A DNA stretch of 64,000 nt, taken from contig CM059625.1 in the NCBI GenBank assembly GCA_030435675.1, positions 12,648,001 to 12,712,000 of the forward strand, read 5' to 3'. Positions 57,901-64,000 of this stretch are shown here, piece by piece. Both the position numbers and the translations under genes were made by a program. Source of the DNA: Steinernema hermaphroditum. Taxonomy: Eukaryota; Nematoda; Chromadorea; Rhabditida; Steinernematidae. Below the pieces are notes generated by a model, which saw nothing but the letters and a program-made list of their open reading frames with translations, was not told the DNA's origin and made no database searches. Position 1 is the first letter of the stretch; the number at the start of each line of letters is the position of its first letter.

Positions 57901-58987
57901 TAGCGCTGGATACTACTTTCCCGCCGACGAGGAACAACAGAAATTTGTCGATGAAGAGTTCGCCGTTATCAGAGAATAAAGAACAACTGATTCCTGTTTC
58001 AGAATCATGACCCTCTGCAAGTCACTCTGCGACCCGTTGTTGTCAGACTTCGTTAAGCCGATGCGCGAGATGCAGACGACCGAAGCGGAGTATGCCCTCA
58101 TTAGAGTCCTCTCTTTCTTCATTCCAGGTGCATATCACATGCGTACTTCGCTTTTAAAAGCGCTATGTTTAGTGCCGCGTCTCTCGCACCGAGGAAGAGA
58201 GATCATTGGCTCTGCTCGGAACAAATACCTCAACGTACTAAGTGATCTCGTGAAGAAGAGCAATCCGACATTCGGATTCTCGCAGATCATCGAACGAGTC
58301 GGAAAGTTGCTGATGCTTATTCCAGTCATTGAGGTGAGTTGAAGAGTGATGATATTTCAAACGTTCAAATCGAAGGTCATCGGGCAAACTTCGGCACATT
58401 TTTTCCTTATTTATGTGCCTCGGTTGTTCTATAATCCTCAATTCGTGCACTATGAACATGTAGGTATCCTGTTATGGGACAAACAATCGAAAATTGGAAA
58501 AGTACCTATAGTTGGTTCAGCTGTTATGTGAAAAATTGTAATCTTGGAAGTCGAACAGAAATCGCAGGGGTCAAATCATTGTGACGCATTTCGTTGGCTT
58601 CTTTCCAATCAATGATAATGTAAATGCTCTTCTGGAACATGTCTCTCAGGATATGAAAGATGAGTGCAGAAGTGTCAATCTTCCGTAGGCGGCCTTGATA
58701 ATAGATAAATTTGTTTAATGCAGCCAACTTAATGCCAACATGTTATTTGTTTTGCTCGTTCTTTTCTTAGAAACAGCGGACAAAGATTGCTGCTACAGAT
58801 ACCTTTCAGAGGAATTGCTATCATAATGGCGGACAAAGCGGCGGCGATTGTCTCAATCAACTCATAAGTCTAATTTCAGAAAATCTCCCAAATGGAAGAC
58901 GACACCTTGGGTATGATGACCGTTTTCAACGTAGCCGAAATGCGCGGCGAACTTCCGTACGAGATCCACGTACGCAAGAATCTGTAA
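54952..58987 (+). CDS. Nuclear hormone receptor (DNA-binding plus ligand-binding domain)
   Basis: A ligand-regulated transcription factor. Exons: 54952-55058, 55101-55186, 55234-55299, 55344-55507, 55558-55658, 56168-56291, 57643-57771, 57812-57957, 58003-58127, 58173-58333, 58880-58987; about 438 residues, phases close. The DNA-binding domain (about 18-85) has both zinc fingers: CLVCGERGGSKHYGSYCC, P-box region CSGCKGFFRR, then YKCMADNNC and CCRACRFQKCIAVGLNP. An acidic linker leads into a divergent ligand-binding domain (IDWTPRTFLGAQGLKQVWCR, EYALIRVLSFF, LSHRGREIIGSARNKYL). The style matches the expanded nematode receptors; no particular nhr number can be assigned. Introns of 1351 nt (56292-57642), 509 nt and 546 nt contrast with 40-50 nt elsewhere. 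ATG 54952 and 54991 are both possible starts; TTTCAG before 54971 could instead mark an upstream exon. Confidence 0.88.
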
Positions 58988-61058
58988 TCTAAAGCATGAA
59001 TCCTCATCATGAGTCTAGTGAAAGTGATCTCTGTTGTTTCATTTAAGTCCTAATACTGGTCTGATTGCCTCACGCTCCATCATTAGCTCTCTCAGTACAT
59101 TCCTATCTCTCTGCATTTTTTATTGCTATGCAATACTTAAGTACATATAGTCTCTCACTTTAGTGAAGGGCCCAAAGCAATCGTCTTCCGCATTCTGGTC
59201 AGCTCATCGCTCTGGTATAAAAATTTGACTGTATCAACACAAACGTCCACTATCTACTTCACAATCCTCATAGACATTCCCATCGATTCAAATCTCTCCG
59301 ATCGTCTGATGTCTTTGCAGTATTTCCAATATCAGAGCTTTCGTCTTAATTTAATTATTTCGTCTCGTTGTCAATAAATTCGTTGGTATCATGAAGACAA
59401 ACCGTTAGCCCGACTCAAGATCGATGTTATGCCAAAATCGATTTCAATTCGTTAAGAAACAGTTGACTGACCAACACTGTCGCATAGCAGCGGTAACAGC
59501 AATAGCTCTGTGATCTAAGGGGCAAGTTGAAGCAGAAAAATCCACAAGGCAAGAACAATGACAGTGAATGATCAGAACCGCTGAAATCTTCGGACAGTGT
59601 CCCTTATATCAGGGAGTTTGAACAAGGCATCTTTCGTCTGAATCACTTCTCTCTTACTCTTCTGTGACACTCCTACAGTTTGATTGCAAACGGTTTTCAG
59701 ATACGACAGTTTTACAGACAATCTGACATTATCAGTCTGCAAAACATGCACAGAATGTTGTGCTACATACATGCACAAGGCTTATTAGATACTGATATTT
59801 TAGGTCTTCTAATAGTGAAAGGCTGTTTGCAATATCTGCAATTTTGTACCAGCCGGGCTTCTTTTTCGTAGATTTCTCGCTCGCAATCGCGCAAATTTAT
59901 ACCCCTATTACAAGAGTCACTTATATTCAGAGCTGATCATTTCGATGGCATATTGTATCGGTATTTTCACTATTTTCACAATGCGATGGCTCACAACACG
60001 CATTTTTAGTATCATTACTAAATGTTTAACAATTTTCAATGTCTTTGCTGAAGTAGTGACTACAAAAACGCTACATACACTTATTCCCAACTCGTCTAAA
60101 CATACATTTGGACTACGATTGACACACATTAGCTGCAAAAGATTCAAATGATTATCTGTCTTTCGAGCAAAGTTCGTACTCATTACGCGAGAGACTTATC
60201 ACTTTCCGTTGTCCTTTCACTCCTCAAGTACATCCCTCAAATCTGTCCGGCACGACCAGGAGCGCTGTGCTCAATGGACTGCGTCTGCACTTAGCTCGAA
60301 TCTGAATCCAAAATGAGTAGCTTCAAATACAAAAATGCGCCATTGTGCGTAACGTCGGCAGGATGAATCACTGTAAAAATTTCCGTTACATTGAGTCTGG
60401 TTGCTGTCATTCATTACTTAATATTAACTTAGCGTAAACTAGTTGTTGATTAGCACGGTATTTGGTTGTTTCCACCCAAAGCTCTGTTCAGACTACCTTA
60501 AGATAACGGCTGCAGGTAAAATATACTTCATAAGAAGATTTTAATTCTGTCCCTAGGCAATCGTTGGTGATCTGTTGTTCGCTATTAACCAGTAAACCAT
60601 TGTAGATTGTAGTTCCTTTGCGCAGTTATACAACACGACTTCCTCAAATTAATTTGCTGTTGCACGCACCAACGTTTCAGTTATCCTAGCGTCACGCGTA
60701 TCACGAATCATGCAAGTCACGCTAGTTCACGAGCTGCACAAGCATATGAAGAACACGATTATATTGCAACTATTTTTGTGCTTCTGCAATCGTTTGTGGA
60801 GTTTCAGAGGAACTAATGATTTTGTACTTTCTAAAAAGTTCATGACGGCGCCTTGAGAAAGTTCATAGCTACGTTGCTACCGCGTTCGCCTTTCCTTCAG
60901 AGCAGAGAGCTTGATTGCGTGTGGTGTCCATCCGGCCCGAGTGAGCCTTCACGTTTAGGTACCATTTTCGAATAGCTGATACGTCTACGCTTTGATCGTT
61001 GTAGATGCTCAGCAATACTCATTTACGCACGTTAAGCAGTACACCTTTCAGACCTCAA
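58988..61058. other. Intergenic region, 2.1 kb
   Basis: AATAAA at 59373-59378 may end the receptor transcript. Otherwise AT-rich DNA with short frames on both strands (for example 59572-59778 and 59917-60183 minus) and no recognisable family. A short Cys-rich plus frame near 60220-60290 (ICPARPGALCSMDCVCT) lacks neighbouring exons. No RNA gene was seen. Confidence 0.45.
61051..61052 (+). promoter_or_regulatory. Possible trans-splice acceptor before the 194-residue gene
   Basis: The plus strand reads ACACCTTTCAG and then ACCTCAA before ATG at 61059, so a good acceptor lies 7-8 nt upstream of the start. Nematode spliced leaders are commonly added at such positions. A cis-spliced 5' untranslated exon would also fit. 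Confidence 0.4.
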
Positions 61059-62101
61059 ATGGACAGCAACCGTGTCCAACGTATGCTTCTTGGCGAAGAA
61101 GGACATATGGGTATAACCGAAAGTGAGTCAGGAAGCGCATAAAATATTGTTTTCCTTTCCTTTCGGTTCTAGGTAATATTGTGGACTTCTCGAGCATGCC
61201 TACGCTAAGTTCGCTTCTTCTCGAAAACGACATCCCTTCATCACCTCCTAAGCGTCGAGGTAGCTTTATAAGCACATATGCGATCGCAATCGTCTCTTAA
61301 CTACCTATTCTGACCTATACTGATCCGAACGCTTTCGTCCCATGATACAACAGTAAAAATAGAACCTTGAACGTCCGCAATGTCACTTATCCGAACGCTT
61401 TCGGCGCCACTTAAATTTATCCACGAACAAGCTCTGTTCCTATACAGTATGTTGCCCACACTGCCGCTGAAAAAAAAACGATTAACGCTATCAAGCCTAA
61501 ATTATTAATTATTAATCACGCAATGTTACAGCGCCGGCACCTTCGAGAGCCGCTCGTAAACATTCTCTGAAAATGGTCAGAAAGCGCCATAGGCAGCGTC
61601 GTAAGAATAAGAAGGTAATCTAATCTCATCTGTTTATCATCTAACGAGGCATTCAGGTGGCTAAAGGAGCGAAGCCGACTCAGGAAGATACGGAGATCGG
61701 ACGAGAGGTCAACAAGATCATGGTAGCCTTTTCGAGGCTAATGGAGGAGGCATCTTCCATCGACGATGCCCCCGTTCCCACCGAAAATGATTTACAAAAA
61801 ATTCAAAACTTCGTTAGAAACGAGGTAGTCGGAAACAACGCTACATGCATCCGCTCTATTTTCAGCTCCGCGATGCTCCGCGCGACGTTCGCACAGAATA
61901 CTCGCGGATCGGAGACGATCCGATTGAAAGTACGAATGAAGAAGGAGTAAGATACACTTCGCGGAATGTTTTTTCATTTTTTTCCTCATGTGGCTTCAGG
62001 CAGACCCGACAACAGAAGGCCAAACCGTCGGTGACGTCATGCGCTCGCTCCTCTTGGAAATAAAGGAGCTCGTGGACACAATTAAAGAGCTCGATGAGTG
62101 A
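61059..62101 (+). CDS. Unrecognised 194-residue protein with basic centre and helical C-terminus
   Basis: Exons: 61059-61122, 61173-61259, 61532-61614, 61657-61824, 61866-61946, 62000-62101; all phases close. I do not recognise a family. The N-terminus reads MDSNRVQRMLLGEEGHMGIT, followed by a Ser/Leu-rich part. A strongly basic segment at about 60-80 (MVRKRHRQRRKNKK) could be a nuclear localisation or nucleic-acid-binding signal. The C-terminal half is acidic and likely helical (IGREVNKIMVAFSRLMEEAS, then VMRSLLLEIKELVDTIKELD at the end), consistent with coiled-coil dimerisation. Introns are 41-53 nt except intron 2 (272 nt), with good donors and acceptors. It looks like a real but lineage-restricted gene. 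Confidence 0.7.
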
Positions 62102-62969
62102 CTTATCTGTCGGCACCCTTTTGAAATCTGTCTATGAGTTGTCCGATTTATTATTTCTATGGATATTGTATTCGTAAAAAAATTTCAAAAATTTATCGAA
62201 AAATTGGATATGCTCGAAATCATAGTAATTCGATCTTTTTTCGTATTTTGCCGCGATTTCGGCGAATTTCATAAACGGACGGTTGTTCAGCAGACTCTGC
62301 CGCGTCGGATGAGCCCTCTCTCGATTGCCATCATGCTTTCCTCGCTGAGTTATTAGGAATCAATGGTGGACAATGGCACTTTGAATCGTGAGCCGTGGAT
62401 TTCTAAGAATATAATTGATTGCTGCCCGTTACGACGTTGTAAGTGGATCATCCTGTGATCGAAGACGTTTCCAACATACGAATCTGCAGCGAACTGTTCA
62501 ATTCTCAATTCCATGGCAACATGCTGGCACTCGGGCCAAGGCTCATTCGACGCAGCAAAGTCTGCTGAACCTTCCGTTCATGAAATTTGGCGAAATCGCG
62601 CCAGAAACGACAAAAGATCGAATTACTATGATTTTGAGCATTTTGTCCCCTGGCTTTGGCAATAACTGCTGTTGACTATAAGTTGTTTACTTCGCCCATT
62701 TTCTCAGTGCTATTTTAATATGATGAACGTTCTGGTTTTACCGTTTCTACCGTGTTTATTGCCAGATGAAAAAAATTGGTGGCATTTTTTCGATTTGTTC
62801 CCGCCACGCCACTTTTTGCGCGCGCTACGCCAGCGTCACGTGTGGTCCTCGATTTCGCAATGGAAAATCGTTGATTTCGCAAATTGGCCGCAAGTTGGGA
62901 CACTTTTGACGGGGATATCACGCGACTCTCAGGATTCTACAAGCAAATCGATATTCCCTGGCTAATTGC

Positions 62970-63130
62970 GAGTCGATTAAGCCCAAAATTGTCGAAATTG
63001 AACGCGCGTACGAGACGTGATATTCATTTTCATCTCCAGATGTCGAAATATCAATCCATAGACCATGTTTTTGAGGTGTTTCGCCGGTTTTTTCAGAGTT
63101 TATTTTTTCAATTTTGGGCTTAATCGACTC
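62970..63130. repeat. Inverted repeat with 22-bp perfect arms
   Basis: The left arm at 62970-62991 (GAGTCGATTAAGCCCAAAAT plus TG) is exactly complementary to the right arm at 63109-63130, with a spacer of 117 nt. Similarity continues imperfectly a few bases outside both arms (TAATTGC versus TAAATTCC). The structure resembles a small MITE-like or foldback element, but no target-site duplication was established. Confidence 0.8.
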
Positions 63131-63503
63131 GGAATTTAATCAAAAAAGGAGCTCGAGCCCGAGTTGAGTGCCAACCCTGGTGAGAGCTGACCAGCAACGT
63201 GCGATGAGATTAAATATTTCTGACAATTATGTGTGCGCATTCTCTGTTATCTCCAAATGCCACTAGAATGCGATCGTCCAATGCGACAGTCTTGATGAGA
63301 GCATTTTCCCGCAAATCGGGAAGGATTTCCCTGTCATTTCGTCAATTTTCAGTTGGATTTCCTTGTCATTTCAATTGTCGAGTTTGAGATTTTGTTGATT
63401 TTATGATTCTGGTATATTATATATCGGGAACGCTCGCATACAAGGGACACGTGGAACGCTATCGAAATCAGTCCTGAAAACGGCTATTTTCTTGCAACGA
63501 TTG

Positions 63504-63554
63504 CTTTCGAGCTGTCTACGAGACAGAGTCTCTGTCTTGTAGACAGCTCGAAAG
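63504..63554. repeat. Near-perfect 25-bp hairpin with 1-nt loop
   Basis: The arm at 63504-63528 (CTTTCGAGCTGTCTACGAGA plus CAGAG) pairs with 63530-63554 with a single mismatch (G versus A at the tenth pair from the loop) and one loop base, T63529. It lies 70 nt upstream of the next gene's start. No pri-miRNA-like terminal loop is present, so a plain palindrome or a foldback relic is more likely than a microRNA. Confidence 0.85.
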
Positions 63555-63623
63555 TAGACAATCCTGCAAAGGGCGACTAACGCCGCATTTGGCACCAGCA
63601 CTATTGCAATTAGGTCGTTTGGA

Positions 63624-64000
63624 ATGGATTCTGACGAACTTCAACGTTATGCCAAGCGTAAGTTGCTGGTATCGTTACTGGATGAGACTATATTGACATT
63701 TTCAGGGTGCAGGTCCGCAGAAAAGGAGACCGTCGGTCTGGGGTCCCCTCCCGCTAAAGTTAAACGCCCGACCGCTGTCAACGAGGCTAATGCGCCGTCT
63801 TCAAGAATTCCGGTATTGATCCGTAAGCGGACAGTGAATTTAGCGACCACCGCACGAGAACCCCCTCGCCCACATGCAGCGTTGTATGTCAAAATCGGAG
63901 CTGGGGGGCTCTCCAAGATCCCCATCTTAAAATATGAACTTGACGCGGGTTCGTCGAACTGCCGAGCACAAGGCAAGTACCACGCAGTTCGCTCGTCGAG
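63624..64000 (+). CDS. Partial gene at right edge, unrecognised
   Basis: Exon 1 is 63624-63657 (MDSDELQRYAK, donor GTAAGT). Exon 2 starts at 63706 after TTTTCAG and stays open to the end of the window. The peptide is polar and basic with Pro and Ser (VGLGSPPAKVKRPTAVNEAN, then IPVLIRKRTVNLATTAREPP). The splice signals and phase are good, so a real gene is likely, but the visible 109 residues match no family that I know. It is truncated by the window, not by mutation. Confidence 0.6.
   Translation, partial: MDSDELQRYAKRKLLVSLLDETILTFSGCRSAEKETVGLGSPPAKVKRPTAVNEANAPSSRIPVLIRKRTVNLATTAREPPRPHAALYVKIGAGGLSKIPILKYELDAGSSNCRAQGKYHAVRSS

Larger units (their letters stand above)
62102..63623. other. 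Intergenic region with two inverted repeats
   Basis: About 1.5 kb between two plus-strand genes. Apart from the two inverted repeats listed separately, it holds CG-rich words near 62800-62840 (GCGCGCGCTACGCCAGCGTC) and short frames without family resemblance. No gene or RNA is supported. Confidence 0.45.

Noticed and set aside
60220..60290. Short Cys-rich peptide ICPARPGALCSMDCVCT, WAP- or antistasin-like.
   Set aside because: Only one short segment, with no further exons or signal peptide nearby.
63504..63554. MicroRNA precursor.
   Set aside because: A one-base loop and near-perfect pairing over 25 bp do not fit a normal pre-miRNA. Reported as a hairpin only.
27347..64000. tRNA, 5S, snRNA or spliced-leader RNA genes.
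   Set aside because: I looked by eye for box B, spliced-leader and Sm-site signatures in the gene-bearing part and found none that held together. A covariance-model search would be needed to exclude them.

Overview
This looks like a window from a nematode nuclear genome. The genes are split into many small exons by very short introns (mostly 34-50 nt) with TTTCAG-type acceptors. The gene set fits as well: a nuclear hormone receptor, a saposin-like protein and an invertebrate-type lysozyme beside conserved animal genes. The species is not identified, and the nematode assignment is inference from gene structure and gene families.

Left 27.3 kb: tandem repeats only. Satellite A (62-bp unit) fills 1-5418. 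It then gives way to about 21.7 kb of satellite B (36-bp unit with a GTCGAC-centred palindrome). Satellite B runs in one orientation to about 21.6 kb, passes through a zone of orientation switches, and runs in the opposite orientation to 27.13 kb. Two and a half decayed satellite A units follow (27145-27310), then one isolated 36-bp B-like monomer. A second isolated copy lies at 28108-28143. The long open frames in this region come from the repeat length (36 = 3 x 12) and are not genes.

Right 36 kb: ordinary gene-bearing DNA. On the minus strand are Hrs/HGS (ESCRT-0, 28381-31018) and Hikeshi (Hsp70 nuclear import carrier, 32030-32874). On the plus strand is an AICAR transformylase (ATIC) gene (35659-40560) for which I cannot find the IMP cyclohydrolase half. 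A complete i-type lysozyme gene lies on the opposite strand inside its largest intron (37662-39407). Then come a RING/B-box gene (+, 45314-47826), a two-domain saposin-like protein (-, 51850-53706), a nuclear hormone receptor (+, 54952-58987), an unrecognised 194-residue gene (+, 61059-62101) and the first exons of an unrecognised gene cut by the right edge (+, from 63624).

Exon models were built by hand from splice signals, reading phase and family resemblance. Phases close throughout in the conserved genes. The genes do not form an obvious pathway or operon. They cover endosomal sorting, heat-shock import, purine synthesis, secreted defence or digestion proteins, ubiquitin ligation and transcription. 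The most unusual points are the satellite architecture, with strand switches at palindromic cores, and the ATIC gene apparently reduced to its transformylase domain with a lysozyme nested in it.
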